Assembly (NCBI GenBank): GCA_021613375.1
Contig: CM038721.1
Location: 1,826,486 to 1,890,485, forward strand
Direction of reading: 5' to 3'
DNA length: 64,000 bases
Origin: Megaleporinus macrocephalus
Lineage: Eukaryota > Chordata > Actinopteri > Characiformes > Anostomidae
Position 1 is the first letter of the stretch; the number at the start of each line of letters is the position of its first letter. Made by a program: the position numbers and the translations under genes. The notes below the pieces were generated by a model that was given only the letters and a program-made list of their open reading frames with translations, made no database searches and was not told the origin of the DNA. Below are positions 24,501 through 37,287 of this stretch, piece by piece.

Positions 24501-27500
24501 GAGAGAAGGTCCCTCAGTAACCTGTTGACCACCCTCTGCACAGCGCCATCATCAGGCAGAGGAGCTCATTCAGCTGCAGACTGCTGTCCCAGTTCTGCTC
24601 CACAGATAGATTCAGGAAGTCTTTTGTCCATTAGGCCATCAGACTGTTTAACTGATCCCAGCACAGCAAAACATAATCCTGTAACACTGTTATACTCCGG
24701 ACCTCTATATCAGTTATCAGACACTGTTTTACTCCAGACCTCTATATCAGTTATCAGACACTGTTATACTCCGGACCTCTATATCAGTTATCAGACACTG
24801 TTTTACTCCAGACCTCTATATCAGTTATCAGACACTGTTATACTCCAGACCTCTATATCAGCTATCAGACACTGTTATACTCCAGACCTCTATATCAGTT
24901 ATCAGACACTGTTATACTCTGAAGCCCTATATCAGTTATCAGACACTGTTTTACTCCAGACCTCTATATCAGTTATCAGACACTGTTATACTCTGAAGCC
25001 CTATATCAGTTATCAGACACTGTTATACTCCGGACCTCTATATCAGTTATCAGACACTGTTTTACTCCAGACCTCTATATCAGCTATCAGACACTGTTAT
25101 ACTCTGAAGCCCTATATCAGTTATCAGACACTGTTTTACTCCAGACCCCTATATCAGTTATCAGTATCTGTTATACTCTGAAGCCCTATATCAGTTATCA
25201 GACACTGTTATACTCTGAAGCCCTATATCAGCTATCAGACACTGTTATACTCCGGACCGCTATATCAGCTATCAGACACTGTTATACTCTGAAGCCCTAT
25301 ATCAGTTATGAGACACTGTTTTACTCTGAAGCCCTATATCAGTTATCAGACACTGTTTTACTCTGAAGCCCTATATCAGTTATCAGACACTGTTTTACTC
25401 CGGACCTCTATATCAGTTATCAGACACTGTTTTACTCTGAAGCCCTATATCAGTTATCAGACACTGTTTTACTCCGGACCTCTATATCAGTTATCAGTCT
25501 CTGTTATACTCTGAAGCCCTATATCAGTTATCAGACACTGTAATACTCTGAAGCCCTATATCAGTAATCAGACACTGTTATACTCCGGACCGCTATATCA
25601 GCTATCAGACACTGTTATACTCTGAAGCCCTATTTCAGTTATGAGACACTGTTATACTCCAGACCTTTATATCAGTTATCAGACACTGTTATACTCCAGA
25701 CCTTTATATCAGTTATCAGACACTGTTATACTCCAGACCTTTATATCAGTTATCAGACACTGTTATACTCCGGACCGCTATATCAGCTATCAGACACTGT
25801 TATACTCTGAAGCCCTATATCAGCTATCAGACACTGTTATACTCCGGGTCCCTGTATCAGCTATCAGACACTGTTATACTCCAGACCTTTATATCAGTTA
25901 TCAGACACTGTTATACTCCAGACCCATATACCAGCTATCAGACACTGTTATACTCCAGACCCATATACCAGCTATCAGACACTGTTATACTCCAGACCCA
26001 TATACCAGCTATCAGACACTGTTATACTCCAGACCCCTATATTAGCTATCAGACACTGTTATACTCCTGACCCCTATATCAGCTATCAGACACTGTTATA
26101 CTCCTGACCCCTATATCAGCTATCAGACACTGTTATACTCCTGACCCCTATATCAGCTATCAGACACTGTTATACTCTGAAGCCCTATATCAGTAATCAG
26201 ACACTGTTATACTCCGGACCCCTATATTAGCTATCAGACACTGTTATACTCTGAAGCCCTATATCAGTTATCAGACACTGTTATACTCCGGGTCCCTGTA
26301 TCAGCTATCAGACACTGTTATACTCCAGACCTTCATATCAGTTATCAGACACTGTTATACTCCAGACCCCTATACCAGCTATCAGACACTGTTATACTCC
26401 AGACCTTCATATCAGTTATCAGACACTGTTATACTCCAGACCCATATACCAGCTATCAGACACTGTTATACTCCAGACCCCTATACCAGCTATCAGACAC
26501 TGTTATACTCCAGACCCATATACCAGCTATCAGACACTGTTATACTCCAGACCCATATACCAGCTATCAGACACTGTTATACTCCTGACCCCTATATCAG
26601 CTATCAGATACTGTTATACTCCAGACCCCTATATTAGCTATCAGACACTGTTATACTCCAGACCCCTATATCAGCTATCAGATACTGTTATACTCCAGAC
26701 CCCTATATTAGCTATCAGACACTGTTATACTCTGAAGCCCTATATCAGCTATCAGACACTGTTATACTCCGGGTCCCTGTATCAGCCATCAGACACTGTT
26801 ATACTCTGAAGCCCTATATCAGTAATCAGACACTGTTATACTCCGGACCGCTATATCAGCTATCAGACACTGTTATACTCTGAAGCCCTATATCAGCTAT
26901 CAGACACTGTTATACTCCGGGTCCCTGTATCAGCTATCAGACACTGTTATACTCCAGACCTTCATATCAGTTATCAGACACTGTTATACTCCAGACCCCT
27001 ATACCAGCTATCAGACACTGTTATACTCCAGACCCATATACCAGCTATCAGACACTGTTATACTCCGGGTCCCTGTATCAGCTATCAGACACTGTTATAC
27101 TCCAGACCTTCATATCAGTTATCAGACACTGTTATACTCCAGACCCCTATACCAGCTATCAGACACTGTTATACTCCAGACCCATATACCAGTTATCAGA
27201 CACTGTTATACTCCAGACCCCTATACCAGCTATCAGACACTGTTATACTCCAGACCCATATACCAGCTATCAGACACTGTTATACTCCAGACCCCTATAT
27301 CAGCTATCAGACACTGTTATACTCCAGACCCCTATATCAGCTATCAGACTGTATACTCCAGTGTAACCCTAACCGTAACCCTATATCGGTCATCAGGTAT
27401 CAGACTGTATTATATTATATATTTATTTCAGATGTATGTGTATAACTGTATGTTATATATAATATACTGTTAACTATATATAATAATGACTATACTGTTA

Positions 27501-27850
27501 TTATCATACTATGCCTATTATATTATACATCATGTATTTAGTCTATAAAGGTAAACATTACTGCTTTTTATTGTATATGTGCACTGCCCACTGCATAACT
27601 GTGTATTTGCACTACTGAAGTGGTTTACACTGTTTACATTGTTTACACTGGTTAACTGCACTACTGTCATCACTCTCACATACGCACTGTGACCTTTTCT
27701 ATTTCTATTTTGTATATACTATATTCCATTTATTTTTTATTCTATATTTATTTTTTATGTTTTCACTGTCTGTTTTCACCTGTTTTGACTTACCTTGTGG
27801 AATAGCTACAGAATGCCTTGAACTCCCCTCTGGGATCTATCTATATCTAT
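24501..27850 (+). mobile_element. L2-type LINE 3' fragment carrying a 37-bp minisatellite
   Basis: The left part (24501-24690) has the typical end-of-LINE text cagctgcagactgctgtccc, ggaagtcttttgtccat, catcagactgtttaactga. The right part (27420-27850) is a tail with gtgcactgcccactgcata, gaactcccctctgggatcta and tctatatctatc. The segment between is the tandem array. It interrupts the Tc1 leader: gtttacatcag on the left resumes as cagatgcttcttgggaat on the right. The repeated atcag at both borders may be a short target duplication. The upstream reverse transcriptase is missing (5' truncation). Confidence 0.8.
24685..27350. repeat. Minisatellite, 37-bp unit, about 72 copies
   Basis: Core unit cagacactgttatactccg plus gacctctatatcagttat. 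At least six variant classes (ccggacctct, ctgaagccct, ccagaccttt, ccagacccata, ccgggtccctg, cctgacccct) occur in patches, indicating successive local duplications. Because 37 is not a multiple of three the open frames here cycle through all frames; they are not genes. Confidence 0.97.
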
Positions 27851-28016
27851 CAGCAGATGCTTCTTGGGAATAGCAAACTCAGAAAGTTTGAGTGTCTTTT
27901 ATAAGTCAGAGTAGCTCTACACCTTGCTCCAATCTCGTTTCATTAATTGGACTTCAGGTTTGACTCTAATTAAACATTAGCATAAGGGTTCACTTACTTT
28001 CTCCACCAGCCTTGTG

Positions 28017-28260
28017 AGTGTTTAATGGTCCGGTCCGGTTTCCTCCCACAGTCCAAAGACAGTCAGGCGAGTTGGAGATGTAAAATTGCCCCCTAGAGGG
28101 CGTATGTCTTTGTGTCTGGGTGTAAGCAGTGTAGATGATGTATGTATGTATTTCTGACCTCGTCTCTACACTGTTGTACATTTTAATGGAAGTGTTTATA
28201 TATGGTAAGTGGAGCTGAGTAGTGCTCAGTGCCTGTATGTATATATATGTACTGATTGTT
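28017..28260. repeat. Dispersed repeat fragments (LINE/SINE-like and DNA-element-like)
   Basis: gtccggtttcctcccacagt and ccaaagacagtcaggcgag, then ttggagatgtaaaattg, are the familiar conserved block of fish L2-related LINE/SINE tails. 28190-28230 (tatatggtaagtggagctga) is the end of another abundant fish repeat. Confidence 0.5.
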
Positions 28261-28547
28261 TCTGCTAGAAAATAAATAAATAAATATCAACTGTGTTAAA
28301 ATGTTATGCTGAATAGAAAAATAAAAACATGGTGGATTATTTAGAAGTCTTGTTGTTGTTTTGAAGGCAAGGCTTTGTGAGCTCTGGGTACTTTTCTGCC
28401 TGGTGAGAAAACAAAGAGAGCGCATCACTCATTAACTCGTACAGTCAGGCTTTCACAACGAGTACCGCAAACATTCACACTGCTTCAGATCAGTGAACCG
28501 ATGTCACATGGAAATTTACCCTCAGACTCATTACGCAGATCAGACGT

Positions 28548-28677
28548 ATACTTTCTGTGACGGAGCGTTTAGAGGTGGACATCTGGTTCCATTCACCACC
28601 ACTGTTAACAACTCTGTTTCACACTGAACCACTCTGAATGACTTACATCTTAAATTTGGTGGAGTTGCCCTTTAACT
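28548..28677 (-). repeat. ACGTCCACC-family element, copy in inverted orientation
   Basis: gaggtggacatctggttcca near the start and ggtggagttgcccttta at the end are the reverse complements of the ends of the 18578-18765 copy. Confidence 0.55.
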
Positions 28678-28733
28678 GGTGAGTTATCTACATAAAGTGT
28701 TTTGCTTCTGCTATTCAGGAAAAGCTTTACACT

Positions 28734-31700
28734 ATTGCTGTGAGGATTTGATTGAGTGTTAGTGAGGTCAGGTACTGATGTTGAACATTGCTGTGAGGAT
28801 TTGATTGAGTGTTAGTGAGGCCAGGTACTGATATTGAACATTGCTGTGAGGATTTGATTGAGTGTTAGTGAGGTCAGGTACTGATGTTGAACATTGCTGT
28901 GAGGATTTGATTGAGTGTTAGTGAGGTCAGGTACTAATATTGAACATTGCTGTGAGGATTTGATTGAGTGTTTGTGAGGTCAGGTACTGATATTGAACAT
29001 TGCTGTGAGGATTTGATTGAGTGTTAGTGAGGTCAGGTACTGATGTTGAACATTGCTGTGAGGATTTGATTGAGTGTTAGTGAGGTCAGGTACTGATGTT
29101 GAACATTGCCGTGAGGATTTGATTGAGTGTTAGTGAGGTCAGGTACTGATGTTGAACATTGCTGTGAGGATTTGATTGAGTGTTAGTGAGGCCAGGTGCT
29201 GATATTGAACATTACTGTGAGGATTTGATTGAGTGTTAGTGAGGTCAGGTACTGATGTTGAACATTGCCGTGAGGATTTGATTGAGTGTTAGTGAGGTCA
29301 GGTACTGATGTTGAACATTGCTGTGAGGATTTGATTGAGTGTTAGTGAGGTCAGGTGCTGATGTTGAACATTGCTGTGAGGATTTGATTGAGTGTTTGTG
29401 AGGTCAGGTACTGATGTTGAACATTGCTGTGAGGATTTGATTGAGTGTTAGTGAGGTCAGGTACTGATGTTTGAACATTGCTGTGAGGATTTGATTGAGT
29501 GTTAGTGAGGGTCAGGTGCTGATGTTGAACATCGCTGTGAGGATTTGATTGAGTGTTAGTGAGGTCAGGTGCTGATGTTGAACATTGCTGTGAGGATTTG
29601 ATTGAGTGTTAGTGAGGTCAGGTGCTGATGTTGAACATCGCTGTGAGGATTTGATTGAGTGTTAGTGAGGTCAGGTGCTGATGTTGAACATCGCTGTGAG
29701 GATTTGATTGAGTGTTTGTGAGGTCAGGTACTGATGTTGAACATTGCTGTGAGGATTTGATTGAGTGTTAGTGAGGTCAGGTGCTGATGTTGAACATCGC
29801 TGTGAGGATTTGATTGAGTGTTAGTGAGGTCAGGTGCTGATGTTGAACATCGCTGTGAGGATTTGATTGAGTGTCAGTGAGGTCAGGTACTGATGTTGAA
29901 CATTGCTGTGAGGATTTGATTGAGTGTTAGTGAGGTCAGGTGCTGATGTTGAACATCGCTGTGAGGATTTGATTGAGTGTCAGTGAGGTCAGGTACTGAT
30001 GTTGAACATTGCTGTGAGGATTTGATTGAGTGTTAGTGAGGTCAGGTACTGATGTTGAACATCGCTGTGAGGATTTGATTGAGTGTTAGTGAGGTCAGGT
30101 ACTGATGTTGAACATCGCTGTGAGGATTTGATTGAGTGTTAGTGAGGTCAGGTGCTGATGTTGAACATCGCTGTGAGGATTTGATTGAGTGTTAGTGAGG
30201 TCAGGTACTGATGTTGAACATTGCTGTGAGAATTTGATTGAGTGTTAGTGAGGTCAGGTACTGATGTTGAACATCGCTGTGAGGATTTGATTGAGTGTTA
30301 GTGAGGTCAGGTGCTGATGTTGAACATCGCTGTGAGGATTTGATTGAGTGTTAGTGAGGTCAGGTACTGATGTTGAACATTACTGTGAGGATTTGATTGA
30401 GTGTTAGTGAGGTCAGGTACTGATGTTGAACATTGCTGTGAGGATTTGATTGAGTGTTAGTGAGGTCAGGTGCTGATGTTGAACATTGCTGTGAGGATTT
30501 GATTGAGTGTTAGTGAGGTCAGGTACTGATGTTGAACATTGCTGTGAGGATTTGATTGAGTGTTAGTGAGGTCAGGTACTGATGTTGAACATCGCTGTGA
30601 GGATTTGATTGAGTGTTAGTGAGGTCAGGTGCTGATGTTGAACATCGCTGTGAGGATTTGATTGAGTGTTAGTGAGGTCAGGTGCTGATGTTGAACATCG
30701 CTGGAGGATTTGATTGAGTGTTAGTGAGGTCAGGTGCTGATGTTGAACATTGCTGTGAGGATTTGATTGAGTGTTAGTGAGGTCAGGTGCTGATGTGAAC
30801 ATCGCTGTGAGGATTTGATTGAGTGTTAGTGAGGTCAGGTGCTGATGTTGAACATCGCTGTGAGGATTTGATTGAGTGTTAGTGAGGTCAGGTACTGATG
30901 TTGAACATCGCTGTGAGGATTTGATTGAGTGTTAGTGAGGTCAGGTGCTGATGTTGAACATCGCTGTGAGGATTTGATTGAGTGTTAGTGAGGTCAGGTG
31001 CTGATGTTGAACATCGCTGTGAGGATTTGATTGAGTGTCAGTGAGGTCAGGTACTGATGTTGAACATCGCTGTGAGGATTTGATTGAGTGTTAGTGAGGT
31101 CAGGTACTGATGTTGAACATCGCTGTGAGGATTTGATTGAGTGTTAGTGAGGTCAGGTGCTGATGTTGAACATCGCTGTGAGGATTTGATTGAGTGTTAG
31201 TGAGGTCAGGTACTGATGTTGAACATTGCTGTGAGGATTTGATTGAGTGTTAGTGAGGTCAGGTACTGATGTTGAACATCGCTGTGAGGATTTGATTGAG
31301 TGTTAGTGAGGTCAGGTGCTGATGTTGAACATCGCTGTGAGGATTTGATTGAGTGTTAGTGAGGTCAGGTACTGATGTTGAACATTACTGTGAGGATTTG
31401 ATTGAGTGTTAGTGAGGTCAGGTACTGATGTTGAACATTGCTGTGAGGATTTGATTGAGTGTTAGTGAGGTCAGGTGCTGATGTTGAACATTGCTGTGAG
31501 GATTTGATTGAGTGTTAGTGAGGTCAGGTACTGATGTTGAACATCGGCTGTGAGGAATTGATTGAGTGTTAGTGAGGTCAGGTGCTGATGTTGAACATCG
31601 CTGTGAGGATTTGATTGAGTGTTAGTGAGGTCAGGTGCTGATGTTGAACATCGCTGTGAGGATTTGATTGAGTGTTAGTGAGGTCAGGTGCTGATGTTGA

Positions 31701-32150
31701 ACATTGCTGTGAGGATTTGATTGAGTGTTAGTGAGGTCAGGTACTGATGTTGAACATCGCTGTGAGGATTTGATTGAGTGTTAGTGAGGTCAGGTACTGA
31801 TGTTGAACATCGCTGTGAGGATTTGATTGAGTGTTAGTGAGGTCAGGTGCTGATGTTGAACATCGCTGTGAGGATTTGATTGAGTGTTAGTGAGGTCAGG
31901 TGCTGATGTTGAACATTGCTGTGAGGATTTGATTGAGTGTGTAGTGAGGTCAGGTGCTGATGTTGAACATTGCTGTGAGGATTTGATTGAGTGTAGTGAG
32001 GTCAGGTACTGATGTTGAACATCGCTGTGAGGATTTGATTGAGTGTTAGTGAGGTCAGGTGCTGATGTTGAACATCACTGTGAGGATTTGATTGAGTGTT
32101 AGTGAGGTCAGGTGCTGATGTTGAACATTGCTGTAAGGATTTGATTGAGT
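28734..32150. repeat. Minisatellite, 53-bp unit, about 64 copies
   Basis: Unit ttgctgtgaggatttgattg, agtgttagtgaggtcagg, tactgatgttgaaca. At 3.4 kb it is the longest array of the window. Diagnostic variants are ta/tg before 'ctgatg', att/atc before 'gctgtg', a single 'attactg' class, and rare indels. Variants in the first units (gatattgaac) differ from the centre. Unit order is partly duplicated (see findings). Confidence 0.98.
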
Positions 32151-32382
32151 ATTAAAAATGTAATTAATGCAGTGTTTCACTTATTACTGGGCTGTAGCGA
32201 GTCTGATCTCTGGGTTCCTGAGGGGCTGAAGGGGGTGTAAGGTGGTGCTACCTGTTAGAGCAAAGCAGAAGCTGAAATACAAATGAAGTTCAGTGTTTAT
32301 CTGCTGGAGCTGCGGCACTGGTCTTCCCCAGGGTAGCAAATTGGTTGCCCAAGTTGGTGTTTCTTCTCCTCCAGTTGCCCTT

Positions 32383-33970
32383 CAACTCAAGAACTACCTT
32401 CTCCTCCAGACGCCCTTCTACTCAAGAACTACCTTCTCCTCCAGACGCCCTTCTACTCAAGAACTACCTTCTCTTCCAGACACCCTTCCACTGAAGAACT
32501 ACCTTCTCTTCCAGACACCCTTCTACTCAAGAACTACCTTCTCCTCCAGACGCCCTTCTGCTCAAGAACTACCTTCTCCTCCAGACGCCCTTCTGCTCAA
32601 GAACTATCTTTTCCTCCAGACGCCCTTCTGCTCAAGAACTACCTTCTCCTCCAGACGCCCTTCTACTCAAGAACTACCTTCTCCTCCAGACGTCCTTCTA
32701 CTCAAAAACTACCTTCTCTTCCAGACGCCCTTCCACTGAAGAACTACCTTCTCTTCCAGACACCCTTCTACTCAAGAACTACCTTCTCCTCCAGACGCCC
32801 TTCTGCTTAAGAACTACCTTCTCCTCCAGACGCCCTTCTACTCAAGAACTACCTTCTCCTCCAGACGTCCTTCTACCCAAAAACTACCTTCTCTTCCAGA
32901 CGCCCTTCCACTGAAGAACTACCTTCTCTTCCAGACACCCTTCTACTCAAGAACTACCTTCTCCTCCAGACGCCCTTCTACTCAAGAACTACCTTCTCCT
33001 CCAGACGCCCTTCTGCTCAAGAACTACCTTCTCCTCCAGACGCCCTTCTACTCAAGAACTACCTTCTCCTCCAGACGCCCTTCTACTCAAAAACTACCTT
33101 CTCTTCCAGACGCCCTTCCACTGAAGAACTACCTTCTCTTCCAGACACCCTTCTACTCTAGAACTACCTTCTCCTCCAGACGTTCTTCTGCTCAAGAACT
33201 ACCTTCTCCTCCAGACGCCCTTCTGCTCAAGAATTACCTTTTCTTCCAGACGCCCTTCTACTCTAGATCGACCTTCTCTTCCAGATGTCCCTCTACTCAA
33301 GAACTACCTTCTCCTCCAGACACCCTTTTACCCAAGAACTGCCTTCTCTTGCAGACGTCCTTCTACTTAAGAACTACCTTCTTGAGACACCCTTTTACTC
33401 TTGTACTACCTTCTCCTCTGGATGCCCTCATACTTAAGAACTAACTTCTTCTCCAGATGTCCTTGTACTCAGTAGTTACCTTCTATTCCTGATGCCCTTC
33501 TACTCCAGAACTACTTTCTCCTCCAAACATCCTTCTACTCAAGAACAACCTTCTCCTCTAGACGTCCATTTGCTCAAGAACTACTTTCTCCTCCAGATGT
33601 TCTATGAGTCAAGAACTTCTCTCCCACCTCAGACGCAGTTCTACTCAAAAACTACCTTCTGCTCTAGACGGCCTTTTGCTCAAGAACTACCTTCTCCTCC
33701 AGACGCCCTTCTACCCAAGAACTACCTTTTCCTCCAAATGACCTTCTACTCTAGATCTACCTTCTCTTCCAGGTGTCCCTCTACTGAAGGACTACCTTCT
33801 CCTTAAGATGTCTTTCTACTCCAGAACTACCTTCTCTACAAGACATCCTCCTACTCAAGAACTACCTTCTCCTCTAGACGCACTACTACTCAAGAACTAC
33901 CTTCTCCTCTAGACGCACTACTACTCAAGAACTACCTTCTCCTCTAGACGCACTACTACTCAAGAACTAT
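32383..33970. repeat. Minisatellite, 36-bp unit, about 44 copies
   Basis: Unit caagaactaccttctcctcc plus agacgcccttctactc. The plus strand is strongly pyrimidine-rich. Because 36 is divisible by three, each frame reads a fixed 12-residue cycle (for example KNYLLLQTPFYS). Units to 33250 are homogeneous; from 33250 to 33830 they decay (altered words, deletions); the last three (33855-33965) are again nearly identical. In-frame stops break it, so no protein is supported. Confidence 0.97.
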
Positions 33971-34850
33971 TTTTTAGAACTATTCACAGACATTTGCACA
34001 CATTAAAAAGCAACATGTTTATCATATTTTAACATTAGCAGTAGCTTCTCCCAAGTAATTGAGCCCAGTTGGCCCTGGTGGTCTGAGGCCCCTTTCAAGA
34101 TGCCCCATTGGTAATCCTGAATAAGTTAACTACTGGTTGAGGGTTGTGATTGTACTGCACTTCTACCTTCATATGATTTCATGCATTAACTGAGTATGGA
34201 AGTGTATGTACTTCTCTGTGTATCTCAGGTTATCGCCACAGAATCTTGAGGGCTAACGGTTCAGTCTCTGTTCAGCAACAAAGTAGAGCAGTCAGTGTCT
34301 CCACTAGAGTCAAAACAAAATATTATTGAGAGAAACAGGTGCTAATAAAGGACAGCTTAACAAACACGACAGGAAACAAGATCTTCTGATAAACACCAGT
34401 CGACTGTGCGTATGTTTATAGTTTCCAAAACATGCCGCTGACTATTTTTAGAAACAGCATCTTGAATTAACCTGTTTTGGAAGCATCTGCTAGGGAATCC
34501 TTGCTAAAGATAACAGGAAATAAAATCTTTGAAATGAAATCAGAGTTATTTAGAGAGGTCTGAGAAAAGGTTCACTTTAGAAAAGCATATAAATGATTAC
34601 TACTTTACTCCATAACATTCTCCACCATTAGTAGGTTTAGAATTAGGGGTTCTGTAACACAAAACTAGTGTAAAACAATGTTTCAGGCATTGCACAATAT
34701 GTTCTTTAACAGAGCATTTCAAATCAAACCACTCTGAATGATTTTGTTTATGTTGTTACTGCTGGCTTGCAATGCTGTGGAAGGCATGGGCATTCCTGGC
34801 AGCCATGCGGGAGGCTCTTTGAGACCTTTCTTTCAAATAAATTTGCTGTG
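33970..34850. other. Intergenic DNA, nothing firm
   Basis: No gene seen. 34700-34750 (catttcaaatcaaaccactc) is a short scrap of the ACGTCCACC family. Confidence 0.5.
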
Positions 34851-34854
34851 TGTA

Positions 34855-36500
34855 ATAAATCAGACTCGGATGTGGCGTTACGATCCATATGCAGGGCTTT
34901 ATTAACTCAAACAAGGGCTGAAACACAAAGCTCAGTACTGAGCCCACAGAAGGGAAAGTCCCTGAAGACCAGGTGAGCTGGCATCCGAGGCAGCCAGGGG
35001 AAGCGCCTACTGGGGCCGGAGAGATGGTGAGTGTCAGGGTAGCCGTTGTTGTTAGTCACAGAGCTTTGAGGACTCCAGGAGTGGTTCTCCCGCCTGAGTA
35101 GTAGCTTGTAGGATTACAGGGTAGCTTCCTGAATGCTGGAAGGGAAACCAGGAGCTAGGCCTGTCTGAACAGTTCAAAACAAACAGAGGTTAGTCCTTGC
35201 GTCGTTCCGAAGCTCGCCAGAAGAGGACCCCGTGTGGGGGTTTACACCACTTTCCCGGGGGAGCGCAAGAACACGGTTACTTTTCGCTAGTTTCAAGAGT
35301 CACTTGAGGACAGACGGGTGCCAGGTATGCTCGCTTAGGTCGTCCAGCTAAACACAAAGTCTTCTGCTCCAGTGCCACACTGGTGTCAGAAGTGGGATAA
35401 AGCCCTTAGGTGGACTGGTGGGCAACCAAAGGCAAGATGGCAGAGAAGACCTAGCCTGCCCATGGACTGTATATTGAAAACTGAGGAGGATGAATATCAA
35501 GGTGAGGATTTGTGGTTAGAAGAAGCAGCGAGCACTGAGGAGGTAGAAGCAGCATGGCACGGTTAGGCAGCAATGACTGTGGAGTAAGAAGCAGCACATG
35601 GCAGAACATGCTTTGCGGTGAAGATGGGTGATGATGCAAGCATTATGGTTGGGTGTGGAGGACTGCAGAGGGAGATGCAGTGTCGTGAGGACAGGTATCT
35701 AGGATCACGGAAGCACAACCAGCATGGCGAGGGTAAGCGCTTAGGACTGAAGCAACGTGGCAGGGACAGATGTCTAGGACTGCAGAGGCAGAACCAGCAT
35801 GGTGAGGACAGGCGTTGAGGACTGTGGACGATGAAGCAGCGTGGCAGGGACAGATGTCTAGGACTGCAGAGGCAGAACCAGCATGGTGAGGACAGGCGTT
35901 GAGGACTGTGGACGATGAAGCAGCGTGGCAGGGACAGATGTCTAGGACTGCAGAGGCAGAACCAGCATGGTGAGGACAGGCGTTGAGGACTGTGGACGAT
36001 GAAGCAGCGTGGCAGGGACAGATGTCTAGGACTGCAGAGGCAGAACCAGCATGGTGAGGACAGGCGTTGAGGACTGTGGAGGAAGAAGCAGTCGTCGTGT
36101 AAGCCTACATCCCATAGTCGAGATAATCTTCAGACGTGAAATGATCTACAGATGACGGAGTGAGAGGACGCTCCTTTCCTTTCCAGTGTGCTTGTTTAAA
36201 GTTGACAGGTTCAGCCCACTTTCTGGATATTTGGGGGTCTTTGGGTTGTTTGTGTACGGGGGTCCACTGTACATCCAATTACTGCAGCCAGAAACGACAA
36301 CACCTTTCTGTCACTGTGTATTACCGTAAGTGCATTGTAAGCCCTTCAGCCTATTCTGCTGGGAGATCGCAGTCCCCGGAGTTCTAGGTAGCTCCGGACA
36401 CACACACACACACCCATCTCCCACGCACATCACCTTGGCAACACATCATACACACCTGACAGTCATCAGTGCTAGCGGCAGCAGCTTGTTAGCACTCCTA
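34855..36500 (+). mobile_element. Possible degraded LTR retrotransposon start
   Basis: The main clue is at 35381-35398: an 18-base word beginning TGGTGTCAGAAG that is complementary to the 3' end of vertebrate tRNA-Leu including CCA, the expected primer-binding site immediately after a 5' LTR. The 500-odd bases before it would be LTR and those after it a broken gag-like region (an acidic run EEDEYQGEDLWLEEA at about 35475-35525). No reverse transcriptase, integrase or matching 3' LTR was recognised. Confidence 0.4.
35735..36080. repeat. Tandem repeat, 84-bp unit, about 4 copies
   Basis: Unit gaggactgtggacgatgaag, cagcgtggcagggacagatg, tctaggactgcagaggcaga, accagcatggtgaggacagg, cgtt. Copies are almost identical, so recent. 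Flanking 35640-35735 has diverged relatives of the unit. Confidence 0.95.
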
Positions 36501-37190
36501 ATTTAGCCTAGCCATGCACACTCCTCGGTGCGTGACATTGCTTCGACTCAGAAACTGTGTGGTTCAGCACTTACCTGTCCGTGGTCTCTGGGCCTCGTTA
36601 CAGGTCCAACCAGACTTGGCTTCTCCACAGCGGGGTCCTGTCTTCCTCCCTGGAGCACAAGAGGATCTACAGACCTGCCCAGCACTCACCTCCACTCGGC
36701 TGAGCCTTCCCTTTGGCATCCCTGTGGAGTGAGGTTGGTTGACCAACGGACTTCCGAAATCATCTCTGGAATATCACCCTCGGCGAGGGTGCTCCTGGTT
36801 CGAGACTGGACGAGCTCCAGATCGCAGTGAGAAGTTACTAACCACTATTCGAACTGTCCACACAGGGCTGGTTCCTCTCTCTCCTCCCAACAGGACTTGA
36901 GGTACATCTCTGCTTCTCCGTGTACAGCCTGGAGTCTCAGTGGTTCATCTTTTCATCAAGCCTGCCCATCGGGCTGCGTCTCGGGTCCACTGCTGCCTCC
37001 ACCCATCTGGACTCCTCCACCATCTACGTACCACGCATAACGTCTACAGCAGTTTCCGAACAGTGGGCAGAGCTAAACGGTCTTTTAGGCCGTACTCATG
37101 AGTTTATAAATAATAAAACGTTTTCTGACTTTTAATTATGTTTTGACTTTAATTAAGTTATGCTATTCACACTATTTTCCATGACAACAC
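36100..37190. other. GC-richer intergenic DNA, perhaps retroelement-derived
   Basis: Open frames of 71-100 codons on the plus strand show no family I know. The block cggaca, (ac)n, ccatctccc and the late aataataaaacgttttctg (37110) look like part of an LTR with a polyadenylation region, but this is only an impression. Confidence 0.3.
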
Positions 37191-37287
37191 TGGGGCGGCC
37201 ATCTTTGTTTACTTTGTGTTAGAACTTCCGGTGTAACCGCGGATACGTTGATATTAATTACAAGTAAAACGACAATAAACATTTATA

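Noticed and set aside
28734..32150. CRISPR-like array
   Set aside because: The regular 53-bp period has no unique spacers, the whole unit is conserved, and the setting is a vertebrate genome; it is a minisatellite. The same applies to the other arrays.
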